From assembly GCA_001802645.1 (NCBI GenBank), contig MGZJ01000049.1, forward strand, positions 1,342 through 65,341: a stretch of DNA of 64,000 nucleotides, in the 5' to 3' direction. This document shows positions 8,209 through 18,321 of this stretch, one piece after another; positions within the stretch are counted from its first letter, which is position 1, and every line of letters starts with the position of its first letter. A program made the position numbers and the translations under genes. This stretch comes from Geobacteraceae bacterium GWC2_53_11. GTDB lineage: Bacteria; Desulfobacterota; Desulfuromonadia; Geobacterales; Pseudopelobacteraceae. Below the pieces are notes generated by a model, which made no database searches, was not told where the DNA came from, and saw only the letters and a program-made list of their open reading frames with translations.

Positions 8209-10728
8209 ATGATCAGACTCCCGATTGACGACATTCTTCCCTCGCTTCTGGAAACTGTCGGCATACATCAAAATATCATTCTTCATGCTCCACCCGGCGC
8301 GGGTAAAACAACGCGCGTGCCGCTGGCTCTCATTTCCTCACCTGCGGTACCTTCCGGCCGGATCATCATGCTTGAACCACGGCGTATCGCCGCGGTTTCT
8401 GCGGCACGCTGGATGGCTTCCTGTCTGGGGGAAGAGGTCGGGCAGACGGTCGGCTATTCCATCCGCTTTGACAGCTGTACTTCAGCCGCCACGCGTATCG
8501 AAGTTGTTACCGAGGGCATCCTTACCCGCCGGATCCAGAGTGATCCCGGACTTGCCGGAGTGGCCCTGGTCATTTTCGACGAATTCCATGAACGGAGTAT
8601 TCACGCCGATCTCGGCTTGGCGCTCTGCCGCGAGGTGCAGCAGCTGCGGGGCGATCTGAAAATTATGGTCATGTCGGCGACGCTTGATCTTGAACCGCTG
8701 GTGCGGCTGCTCGAAAACGCCCCGGTGATCAGTTCGGCAGGACGTTCGTATGACGTGGAGATGAAATATCTTGATGACCGGAGCACTGAACGTCTGCCCC
8801 GGAAGATGATGGCGGCTGTTGTGCGGGCGCTGCAGGAGACGACGGGGGATATTCTGGCGTTTCTGCCCGGTTCCGGTGAAATCCGCACCTGTGCATCCCT
8901 GCTGGCGGAAACCGGACTCTTCGGGAAGAATATTGACCTGTGCCAGCTCTATGGCGATCTGCCGGTTGCCGAACAGCAGAAGGTCATGCAGCCGGGAGTA
9001 CGGCGCAAGGTGGTTCTGGCCACCAGTATCGCGGAGTCAAGCCTGACCATTGAGGGGGTTACCACGGTCATCGACAGCGGCGTGTCCCGGCGTCTCCAGT
9101 ACGATCCGGGCAATGGCCTGAACCGGTTGGTTACGGTGCGCGAGTCGCGCGCTTCGGCCGAACAGCGGGCCGGACGGGCAGGGCGTACCGCCCCCGGCGT
9201 TTGCTACCGGCTATTCACCCAACATACACTGCATGCGATGGCTCCCCACACGCCGCCTGAGATTTGTGTGACCGATCTGTCGCAGCTCGTACTGGAACTT
9301 GCGGCCTGGGGTGTCAGCGACCCTCTCCAACTGGGCTGGCTGGACGCGCCGCCTGCCGCAGCGCAGGATGCGGCCCGTCGCCTGCTGGTCGAACTTGATC
9401 TGTTTGACGATTCGGGGCGGATCACTCCGGATGGCCGTGAAGTGGTGCGGGTGCCGCTCCATCCACGGCTTGGCAGGCTGTTGCTCCGTTCGCGGGAACT
9501 GCGCTGTCCTGCTTTGGGGTGCCGGATTGCCGCTCTGCTTTCCGAGCGCGACCTGTTTCGCACCGGTGTCGGCGGGGGAATGCGTTCAAGCGGTTCCGAT
9601 GTTGCTGATCGCCTGGAAGCTCTGCATGCATGGCGCACATCCGGCAGGGCTGATCACCGGATGGATCCTGCTGCGATAAAAAATGTGGAACGGGTCTGCC
9701 GTCAGCTGGAACGGTTGATGTCTGTGTCCGGAGCGGACAAGCAGGGTTTCTACGATGACGATCTGATTTCCCGGTTACTGGTGGCGGCGTACCCGGACCG
9801 CATTGCCCGGCGCAGGGAATCCGGCAGTGACGGGTACCTGCTCATCAGCGGGCGCGGTGCACGGATTTCGGAGCGGAGCGGGGTCAGGAGGGGCGACTAT
9901 ATCGTAGCGCCGGCACTGGATGCGGGCCATCAGGCGGAAGCGGTCATCCATCTTGCCGCGGAAATATCAGAATCGGTTATTCGTGAGGAGCGGGCGCGGC
10001 ACATTTTCAGTGAAACGGATGTAAGCTGGGATGATCGTGAGGGGCGGGTGATTGGTCGGCGCTGCGAACTGCTCGGAAGCCTTCAGCTTTCAGCCGGCAC
10101 GGTTGTTCCGCCCGTAGCGCTGGCTGTGCCGGCAGTAATCGGGGCGGTTCGCGCATCGGCGCTGTCGCTTTTGACGATGGACGAGGCAGCCCGTCAGCTG
10201 CAAGGGCGTCTGACGCTGCTGCACATGGCATTTCCGGAGCGGGAGTGGCCTGATGTTTCTGATCCGGCTTTGCTTGATTCGCTGGAAGAGTGGCTGGCGC
10301 CTCATCTTGATGGCGTCACCTCGGCAAAACGGCTGGCCAGGCTGGATATCGTCGCCCTGCTCAGGCAGCGCCTTGATTACCGCCGCCAGCGCGAGCTGGA
10401 TGACCTGGCACCGACACATCTCTCTGTGCCGAGCGGTTCACGTGTCAAAATAGATTATACCGGTGAGATCCCGGTGCTGGCGGTGAAGCTTCAGGAACTG
10501 TTTGGTCTGGCAACAGGACCCACCGTCTGCGACGGGAGGATTTCGGTGCTGCTGCATCTGTTGTCGCCTGCAGGCAGACCGATTCAGGTAACCAGGGATC
10601 TGCGGGGTTTTTGGGATGGATCGTATCAGCAGGTGAAAAAGGAGCTTAAAGGGCGCTACCCCCGGCACCCCTGGCCTGATGATCCCTGGAGCGCCGTGCC
10701 GACTCGCAGGGTAAAACCGAGGGTGTAA
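8209..10728 (+). CDS. hrpB: ATP-dependent helicase HrpB
   Basis: PPGAGKTTRVPLAL (Walker A), DEFHERS (DEAH-type box), SATLD, ATSIAESSLTI, QRAGRAGRTAPG. Confidence 0.92.
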   Translation: MIRLPIDDILPSLLETVGIHQNIILHAPPGAGKTTRVPLALISSPAVPSGRIIMLEPRRIAAVSAARWMASCLGEEVGQTVGYSIRFDSCTSAATRIEVVTEGILTRRIQSDPGLAGVALVIFDEFHERSIHADLGLALCREVQQLRGDLKIMVMSATLDLEPLVRLLENAPVISSAGRSYDVEMKYLDDRSTERLPRKMMAAVVRALQETTGDILAFLPGSGEIRTCASLLAETGLFGKNIDLCQLYGDLPVAEQQKVMQPGVRRKVVLATSIAESSLTIEGVTTVIDSGVSRRLQYDPGNGLNRLVTVRESRASAEQRAGRAGRTAPGVCYRLFTQHTLHAMAPHTPPEICVTDLSQLVLELAAWGVSDPLQLGWLDAPPAAAQDAARRLLVELDLFDDSGRITPDGREVVRVPLHPRLGRLLLRSRELRCPALGCRIAALLSERDLFRTGVGGGMRSSGSDVADRLEALHAWRTSGRADHRMDPAAIKNVERVCRQLERLMSVSGADKQGFYDDDLISRLLVAAYPDRIARRRESGSDGYLLISGRGARISERSGVRRGDYIVAPALDAGHQAEAVIHLAAEISESVIREERARHIFSETDVSWDDREGRVIGRRCELLGSLQLSAGTVVPPVALAVPAVIGAVRASALSLLTMDEAARQLQGRLTLLHMAFPEREWPDVSDPALLDSLEEWLAPHLDGVTSAKRLARLDIVALLRQRLDYRRQRELDDLAPTHLSVPSGSRVKIDYTGEIPVLAVKLQELFGLATGPTVCDGRISVLLHLLSPAGRPIQVTRDLRGFWDGSYQQVKKELKGRYPRHPWPDDPWSAVPTRRVKPRV

Positions 10729-11004
10729 TCAAAATTGGGTATGGCAGCCGCTGCATTCGACGGGGCCGGTATGTTTTTTCTTGTGGCACTCGGTACAGGT
10801 GTCATGAGCCCACTTTTCTCCGAATTGCACAATAGGCCCCGGTCCTTTTTCTCCATGGCAATCCGAACATCCGCCAAGATTTTTCTGATGCAGCTTGTGG
10901 GGGAAGTATGACATGGAGGCTTTTTGAGGCCCCTCCCAACCGGCAGACACGGCTTGGGTAGCGAGCAGCAGCAGGATAAAAAATCCGGAAATCAGTTTCA
11001 GCAT
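10729..11004 (-). CDS. Triheme c7/c3-type cytochrome (periplasmic)
   Basis: Signal peptide plus three CxxCH motifs (CSDCH, CTECH, CSGCH) in about 91 aa; CAT at 11002-11004, RBS caggag. Confidence 0.85.
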   Translation of the reverse strand: MLKLISGFFILLLLATQAVSAGWEGPQKASMSYFPHKLHQKNLGGCSDCHGEKGPGPIVQFGEKWAHDTCTECHKKKHTGPVECSGCHTQF

Positions 11005-11043
11005 ATGACGCTCCTGAAATAATGGAATCTTTGTTTTCATTAA

Positions 11044-11059
11044 AGCAAGGGCGATGCCA
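11044..11059 (-). promoter_or_regulatory. Sigma-54 promoter for the triheme cytochrome gene
   Basis: Minus strand TGGCATCGCCCTTGCT, GG-N10-GC, close match to TGGCACRNNNNTTGCW, 40-55 nt upstream of the start codon. Confidence 0.6.
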
Positions 11060-11061
11060 AC

Positions 11062-11091
11062 AAAAACGGGACGATCCTTGCGGTCGTCCCG
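11062..11091 (-). terminator. Intrinsic terminator of pgi
   Basis: Minus strand CGGGACGA-ccgcaagga-TCGTCCCG followed by TTTTTG. Confidence 0.75.
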
Positions 11092-11131
11092 TATAAAGCT
11101 GTCTGTGTCTTGGATGCCTGTTTGACAGGGG

Positions 11132-12721
11132 CTAAGGAATAATGCCGAAGGTACTATCCGAAATCCGATCAGCACTGTTCATCTGTATGCCACGGTCAGG
11201 ATTGGCAGCCAGATGACGCAGGATGGCGAAAATCATCTCTGCTTCTTCCGGCATTTCGAGTAGCGCGGCAATCCGGTCCGCAGTCATGACCTGTTGCTGT
11301 TGCTGTAAAAGTTCACCTACTGCTTTCTGGAGATTGATGACCGCTCCGGCTGCTTTTTTGCCCGCTTCCACACCCGGTTGGTGGTAGGCGTTGATGTTGA
11401 TCAGGCTGGCGTAGAATCCGACCGCGCGCTCGAACAGGGCTATCAGGACGCCAACCGTAAAGGCATCGACCTGGTTGATGGTAATGGTCATTGATTCCCG
11501 GCCATTTTCATAGAGCGCAGCACGTGTCCCCTGGAAAAAACCGAACAGGAAATCACCGCTGGGAACCCCCTCCTCAACAAGCTGGGAATGTCCCTCCCGA
11601 TCTTTCAACACGTCGATAAACGTGACAAAAAAGTTTGCCACACCCTCGCGCAGCTGCTGGATATATGCGTGCTGATCGGTTGAGCCTTTGTTGCCGTACA
11701 CGGTCAGCCCTTGGTTGACTGTTGCGCCGCTGCGGTCGAACTCCTTGCCGATTGACTCCATAATCAGCTGCTGCAGATAGCGGGAAAAGAGCAGCAGGCG
11801 ATCCTTGTAGGGAAGCATGACCAGATCCTTGGCGCCGCGACCGTTCGTAGCGTGATGCCACATCAGAGCCATGCACGCCGCCGGATTCTGCTTCGTGTGC
11901 CCCCTTCGGGTAACGGTGTCACAGGCTTTGGCGCCTTCGAGCAGCGCCGTAATGTCGATTCCCTGCAGCGCCGCCGGCAGGAGTCCGACGGCAGAGGTAA
12001 TCGAGGTCCGTCCGCCGACCCAGTCCCACATCGGGAAACGCTCCAACCACCCTTCGGCCCGCGCCAGCCGGTCCAGTTCGCTTCCGGCTCCGGTTACGGC
12101 AACGGCATGCTGGGAAAAATCGAGTCCGGCTCGCTGGTAGGCCGATTTTGCTTCCAACATTCCGTTGCGTGTTTCCTTGGTCGAACCGCTCTTGGATATG
12201 ACAACCGTCATCGTTTCCAGAATTGCAGTACCCAGCTCTGCAAATACCTTGTCAATTCCGTCGGGATCGGTGTTGTCGAGAAAATACGGTTTCATCCTGT
12301 TTGACGCAGATGCCAGAGCATCGGCCACAAACTGCGGCCCTAAGGCGGAGCCGCCGATTCCGATAATAAGAATGTTTTTAAAAGGGGAACCGTGCTGGGC
12401 GGTTATGGCACCGCTATGGATCTTTGACGTGAAGGCAAGGATCTGCTCCAGGGCAGCTTCGATCTCCTGACGTATGTCATCGGAAGGGGAAAGTAGCGGG
12501 TTTCTCAACCAGTAATGCCCAACCATTCGTCCTTCATCACTGTTGGCAATTGACCCTGCCTCCAATTGCTTCATTTCGGAAAACGCGTCCTGCATCGCGG
12601 ATTCCATCTGGTCGAAAAAACTACTGGAAAACTTCATGCGGCTGATATCAAGTGAAAGCCCGATCTCAGGGCAGTTACAGAGATGCTGTTGATAGCGGGT
12701 CCAAAGGGCAGCTTTTTCCAT
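11132..12721 (-). CDS. pgi: Glucose-6-phosphate isomerase (classical PGI)
   Basis: [74 protein letters not shown]. Confidence 0.95.
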   Translation of the reverse strand: MEKAALWTRYQQHLCNCPEIGLSLDISRMKFSSSFFDQMESAMQDAFSEMKQLEAGSIANSDEGRMVGHYWLRNPLLSPSDDIRQEIEAALEQILAFTSKIHSGAITAQHGSPFKNILIIGIGGSALGPQFVADALASASNRMKPYFLDNTDPDGIDKVFAELGTAILETMTVVISKSGSTKETRNGMLEAKSAYQRAGLDFSQHAVAVTGAGSELDRLARAEGWLERFPMWDWVGGRTSITSAVGLLPAALQGIDITALLEGAKACDTVTRRGHTKQNPAACMALMWHHATNGRGAKDLVMLPYKDRLLLFSRYLQQLIMESIGKEFDRSGATVNQGLTVYGNKGSTDQHAYIQQLREGVANFFVTFIDVLKDREGHSQLVEEGVPSGDFLFGFFQGTRAALYENGRESMTITINQVDAFTVGVLIALFERAVGFYASLININAYHQPGVEAGKKAAGAVINLQKAVGELLQQQQQVMTADRIAALLEMPEEAEMIFAILRHLAANPDRGIQMNSADRISDSTFGIIP

Positions 12722-12743
12722 GCGTTCCTCCCGTACGTCAGAT

Positions 12744-12777
12744 ACACAAAAGGCGGAGCATGCTCCGCCTTTTGTGT
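12744..12777 (-). terminator. Intrinsic terminator of eno (perfect 34-bp palindrome)
   Basis: ACACAAAAGGCGGAGCA|TGCTCCGCCTTTTGTGT just past the eno stop on the minus strand. Confidence 0.75.
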
Positions 12778-12792
12778 CAGGTCTGTTTCAGT

Positions 12793-14133
<1,341 letters not shown>

Positions 14134-14303
14134 TCAAACTCTATATCACAAAAATCGGAAAATAACAGTACCCTCGGGTAAATATATTCAAATCCGTACG
14201 TGGGGTGCTCAACATTGCTTCACAATCAGTGTCGAAACGTGGTATGACAAAAAACGGCACTGCTGGTTTTCATGCACTTGGTAAATTGCGGAGAAGGCTT
14301 TAT

Positions 14304-15683
14304 ATGAAAATACGAATTCTTGTTGTCGATGACGAATTGAGTATGCGGGAATTTCTTTCGATCCTGTTGGAGAGGGAGGGGTATGACGTCAGCGTGGCCA
14401 CCTCTGCCGAGGAAGCACTCCGTTTGATGGAGTCAGCGTTGTTCGACCTGGTTCTGTCCGATGTAAATATGCCCGGCTTGTCCGGCATAGAATTACTGGG
14501 CCGTATTAAACGATTATCTCCCGAGACGGCAGTTCTTATGCTTACTGCCTTTTCAGCTGCCGAACAGGCGGTTGAAGCGATGAAGCTGGGAGCCTACGAC
14601 TACATCGGCAAGCCGTTCAAGAATGAAGAAATAAAGCAGCTGGTTAAAAACGCCCTCGAAAAACAGGGGCTTAAACGGGAAAATATCTTGCTGAAAAAGG
14701 ATGCCAGCGAGCGGGACAGCTTTTGCGGCATTATCGGTAAAAGCCCGAAGATGCGGGAGCTTTTCGACATGATTCAAAAGGTAGCCGCCAGCCAGAGCAG
14801 CGTGATGATTCTTGGCGAGAGCGGCACCGGTAAGGAACTGGCGGCGCGCTCGATTCATACCTGCAGCCCGCGAAAGTCAAAGACATTCGTTGCCGTCAAC
14901 TGCGGCGCCATTCCGGAAAACCTGATCGAAAGCGAGCTGTTCGGCCACAAAAAAGGTGCCTTCACCGGTGCCGTCAGTGATCGTCCCGGCCTGTTCGAGC
15001 AGGCCGAAGGAGGGACGCTCTTTCTGGACGAAATTGGTGAACTGCCGCTGCTGATGCAGACCAAGTTGCTGCGGGTGCTGCAGGAACGGGAATTCAAGCG
15101 GGTAGGCGATGCGCATATTCGAAAGGCCAATGTACGCATTATCTGCGCATCCAATCGGGATCTGGGAAATCAGGTTGGAGAAGGGGCGTTCCGGGAAGAC
15201 CTGTTTTACCGGCTTAATGTCGTGCAACTCGTGCTGCCTCCGCTCCGTGAACGGATAGAGGATATTCCGCTGCTGATAGAATATTTCTGCCGCAAATTTA
15301 TGGTGAGTGGACAAACAGCCCCGGCGACCATAACACCGGGAGCTCTCAAGATCCTGATGAATCATCCCTTTCCTGGCAATATCCGTGAACTGGAAAACTG
15401 CATAGAGCGAAGCTTGATTCTGGATGCGGTGGTTATTTCAGAAGCCAGTTTGCCGCAACAATTGAGCGCCGGTAAAGCACCCTGTCTTACCGCTGAGTGT
15501 GATATTCCCGAAGCCGGTATGATGCTTGAACCGCTGCTTGAGGAACTGGAAAAGAAATATCTGCTCAAGGCGCTGGAGAAGACCGGCGGTGCGAAAAAGA
15601 AAGCAGGGGAACTGCTGGGTATGTCGTTTCGCTCGTTTCGGTATAGATTGGCAAAGTTCGGGTTGGATTGCGGAGATGAGTAA
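14304..15683 (+). CDS. pilR: Sigma-54-dependent response regulator (PilR/NtrC family)
   Basis: REC domain (ILVVDDELSMREFLSILL), AAA+ with GESGTGKELAARSIH and GAFTGA, C-terminal Fis-type HTH; immediately upstream of pilA. ATG 14304 preferred. Confidence 0.85.
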   Translation: MKIRILVVDDELSMREFLSILLEREGYDVSVATSAEEALRLMESALFDLVLSDVNMPGLSGIELLGRIKRLSPETAVLMLTAFSAAEQAVEAMKLGAYDYIGKPFKNEEIKQLVKNALEKQGLKRENILLKKDASERDSFCGIIGKSPKMRELFDMIQKVAASQSSVMILGESGTGKELAARSIHTCSPRKSKTFVAVNCGAIPENLIESELFGHKKGAFTGAVSDRPGLFEQAEGGTLFLDEIGELPLLMQTKLLRVLQEREFKRVGDAHIRKANVRIICASNRDLGNQVGEGAFREDLFYRLNVVQLVLPPLRERIEDIPLLIEYFCRKFMVSGQTAPATITPGALKILMNHPFPGNIRELENCIERSLILDAVVISEASLPQQLSAGKAPCLTAECDIPEAGMMLEPLLEELEKKYLLKALEKTGGAKKKAGELLGMSFRSFRYRLAKFGLDCGDE

Positions 15684-15689
15684 CCATTG

Positions 15690-15706
15690 GTGACAACTAT
15701 TGTCAC
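15690..15706. promoter_or_regulatory. Inverted repeat, candidate upstream activator site for pilA
   Basis: GTGACAA-cta-TTGTCAC, about 95-110 bp upstream of the -24 element. Confidence 0.4.
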
Positions 15707-15801
15707 TCAGTGTTGACGGTTATGGGTTGTTATCGAGTCATAATAAAGCCGTGAAAATATTTACGTACATTATATCAAAGTGTTATCTGATGTGAATAAA
15801 T

Positions 15802-15816
15802 TGGTCTTGATATTGC
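15802..15816 (+). promoter_or_regulatory. Sigma-54 (-24/-12) promoter of pilA
   Basis: TGGTCTTGATATTGC, GG-N10-GC spacing, located between a PilR-like gene and pilA. Confidence 0.65.
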
Positions 15817-15883
15817 AAAATAGCGTGTTAACATCAAGAACAAGCTCTGATTTCAGAGCATATACCACGAAAGGAGAAACACT

Positions 15884-16108
15884 ATGTTAAACAAGCTTCG
15901 TAGCAGAAAAGGTTTCACCCTGATCGAGCTGCTGATCGTTGTTGCGATCATCGGTATCCTGGCAGCTATCGCCATCCCGCAGTTCTCGGCCTATCGCGAG
16001 AAAGCCTACAACGCGGCTTCCAACTCTGACTTGAAGAACTGGAAAACGGGTTTGGAAGCTTATCAGGCGGATTTCCAGGCATACCCGGCAGAATATGACG
16101 TTCACTAG
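15884..16108 (+). CDS. pilA: Type IV pilin PilA-N (short Geobacter-type pilin)
   Basis: MLNKLRSRKG|FTLIELLIVVAIIGILAAIAIPQFSAYREKAYNAAS... prepilin peptidase site and N-terminal helix; 64-aa mature length; RBS aaaggaga. Confidence 0.96.
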   Translation: MLNKLRSRKGFTLIELLIVVAIIGILAAIAIPQFSAYREKAYNAASNSDLKNWKTGLEAYQADFQAYPAEYDVH

Positions 16109-16147
16109 CCAACAAAAAATCAATTAAACAGAGGAAGGAGTATTGAT

Positions 16148-16531
16148 ATGAAAAAAACTTTAATTTTAACGTCCCTTTTGTTGCTTGTAGTAAATTCTGC
16201 CTTCGCAGCTGGCTTAAGTACACATACAGCTACTGGCGTAGCGGCGGCAGTTTATGGCGGAGTTGTTGGCGCGGCTGCAACCGCACCAACCGCATTGGTC
16301 AAGTTCTCGACCGGCGTACGCGGAATGGTTGATTTTGCAGACAATCAAGGCTACTTGATAGTGACAAAGCATGACACCGGTTCTAAACATTTCGGCACAT
16401 GTAATTCAGTTAATAATATTTATTGGCAACAATCCGCAGCAGGGGCTCTGGATCCCTCTACCGTAACAGGTGTAACTTCCGGCTCTTCTGCTTCTACCAG
16501 TTTTGTTGGCAATGGATGGACTTCTTACTGA
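16148..16531 (+). CDS. PilA-C-like partner of the split pilin
   Basis: Signal peptide protein 39 bp downstream of pilA-N, same arrangement as the Geobacter PilA-N/PilA-C pair; single Cys, GS-rich C-terminus. Confidence 0.75.
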   Translation: MKKTLILTSLLLLVVNSAFAAGLSTHTATGVAAAVYGGVVGAAATAPTALVKFSTGVRGMVDFADNQGYLIVTKHDTGSKHFGTCNSVNNIYWQQSAAGALDPSTVTGVTSGSSASTSFVGNGWTSY

Positions 16532-16564
16532 TCATTGAATTTATATTACCGTATAAAAATTGAG

Positions 16565-16591
16565 CGGGATGTTTCGGCATCCCGTTTTTTT
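16565..16591 (+). terminator. Intrinsic terminator after the split pilin genes
   Basis: CGGGATG-tttcgg-CATCCCG followed by TTTTTTT. Confidence 0.85.
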
Positions 16592-16642
16592 GTGGAATGT
16601 CGGAAAAATCTATTTGTTTGCATCCACGATTGGAGTTAATAA

Positions 16643-17437
16643 ATGATTGCGGTCATAGGTATTACTCTGAAGGGTGTTTTTCGTGATCGGGTGTTTCAGG
16701 GGATTATCGCGTTTGCGGTATTGTTTCTTTTTATCCCGTCAGCGTCAACGCTTTCCATGCGTCAGGTGACGGAACTCTCCATTACCCTGTCACTTTCCCT
16801 TATCTCTTTCATTCTGCTGCTGCTGTCGGTCTTTCTTGGTGCAACTTCACTCTGGAAGGATATGGAGCGGCGTTATACTTTCAGTGTCCTCAGTCTGCCG
16901 ATCAGTCGCTGTTCTTACCTGTTGGGACGTTTCTTTGGTCTGGCACTATTCCTGATTTTATCCTCTACGATCCTTGGCTCCGTTGCCTGCCTGGTGATAA
17001 AGGTCGCTGCCGGGTTGCACCCTCCTGACCGTCCGGTGGTTTGGAGCTGGCTGGCGCTGGCAATCGTGTTCGCAACCCTCAAATACATCTTGCTGGTGGG
17101 TGTGGCGTTGTTGCTGTCAACGGTAAGTACCTCGTTCTTTCTGCCGATTTTCGGCACTATCTGTGCTTTCCTGGCGAGTGGTATCACCCAGCAGGTGTAT
17201 GAATATGTCAATTCACCAATTGCTGCAGAGGTGGTGTCTCCTCTTCTTAAACCGATTGTTGCGGTGCTTTACTACCTGTTGCCCAATCTGGCCGGCTTTG
17301 ATCTGAAAGTCAATGCCATCTATGGGATAGCTCCAAACTTTGCCGGCTTGGGGATCACCGCTGTCTATTTTGTCGCCTATACCGCAATTCTGCTGGGGCT
17401 CTCATCTCTCTCGTTCAATCGGAGGGAAATGAAATGA
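16643..17437 (+). CDS. ABC-2 type transporter permease
   Basis: 264 aa, about six hydrophobic helices; in an operon with an ATPase (18308). Confidence 0.75.
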   Translation: MIAVIGITLKGVFRDRVFQGIIAFAVLFLFIPSASTLSMRQVTELSITLSLSLISFILLLLSVFLGATSLWKDMERRYTFSVLSLPISRCSYLLGRFFGLALFLILSSTILGSVACLVIKVAAGLHPPDRPVVWSWLALAIVFATLKYILLVGVALLLSTVSTSFFLPIFGTICAFLASGITQQVYEYVNSPIAAEVVSPLLKPIVAVLYYLLPNLAGFDLKVNAIYGIAPNFAGLGITAVYFVAYTAILLGLSSLSFNRREMK

Positions 17438-18321
17438 TGCGAGTCTCTGTTCCGGTTGCTCTGTTAGTAACAGGCCTGCTTGCCTATTGCCTGCTGATAG
17501 GCCCGTTTACTGCCTACATGCGCAATAAGCCGATCGAGGAGAAACTGGGTTTTGTGCCCAGCATTAAATTGATAAAGCCGCTTAGTGCTGACCAAAAGGA
17601 GATTGCCGGAGCATCGCTGGTAATTAAGGTGGTAATGTACTACGGAGGATTGATGGGAAAGGCCATGGATGGCCGGGTGATTACGGAACGGCCGGATCTG
17701 ATGGGGATGTCCCGCCTGCTGCATGGCGCCGTGCAACTTGACCCGTATAATATGGATGCCTATTACTTTGCCCAAGGTTTTTTAACGTGGGACGCCGGAC
17801 AGCACAAGGTCGCCAACGAACTGCTTGAATACGGAATGAAGTATCGTACCTGGGACTGGTATTTGCCTTTTTTTGCTGGATTCAATTATGCTTATTTTCT
17901 CAAAGATTATGCAAAGGCGGCTGAATATTATAAACGAGCCGGCGATCTGAGCGGGGAGAGTCTGCACAAAAGCCTCGCGGGTCGCTATATGCAGGAGTCG
18001 GGTCAGACCGAGCTTGCCATTTTCTACTTGACCGGAATGGATAAGAACGAGAAAAGTCCTGCAATGAAGAAAATCTATCAAACGCGCCTTAAAGCATTCC
18101 GCGAGGTACGTCGGATTGAAGTGGCTCGTGATCAATTCAAGCTGACTCATGGGACGCTTCCAGCGTCGGTTGAGCAATTGGTGAAGATCGGCCTGTTGAC
18201 GTCACCTCCTGTTGATCCATACGGTGGCAGCTTTTACCTGGAGGCAGATGGTAAAGTGAGAAGCACCAGTAAGTTTGCCTTTGCAGTAATGAAGGGAGAA
18301 AAAAACAATGTCGGCAATTGA
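17434..18321 (+). CDS. TPR-like membrane-anchored protein with pseudopilin-like C-terminal motif
   Basis: N-terminal TM, TPR-like helices (LDPYNMDAYYFAQGFLTWDAGQHKVANELLEYGMKY), C-terminal TLPASVEQLVKIGLLTSPPVDPYGGSFYLEADGKV. Confidence 0.6.
   Translation: MMRVSVPVALLVTGLLAYCLLIGPFTAYMRNKPIEEKLGFVPSIKLIKPLSADQKEIAGASLVIKVVMYYGGLMGKAMDGRVITERPDLMGMSRLLHGAVQLDPYNMDAYYFAQGFLTWDAGQHKVANELLEYGMKYRTWDWYLPFFAGFNYAYFLKDYAKAAEYYKRAGDLSGESLHKSLAGRYMQESGQTELAIFYLTGMDKNEKSPAMKKIYQTRLKAFREVRRIEVARDQFKLTHGTLPASVEQLVKIGLLTSPPVDPYGGSFYLEADGKVRSTSKFAFAVMKGEKNNVGN

Noticed and set aside
12744-12777. Perfect 34-bp palindrome
   Set aside because: Best explained as the eno intrinsic terminator (GC stem with A/T tails), not a novel element.
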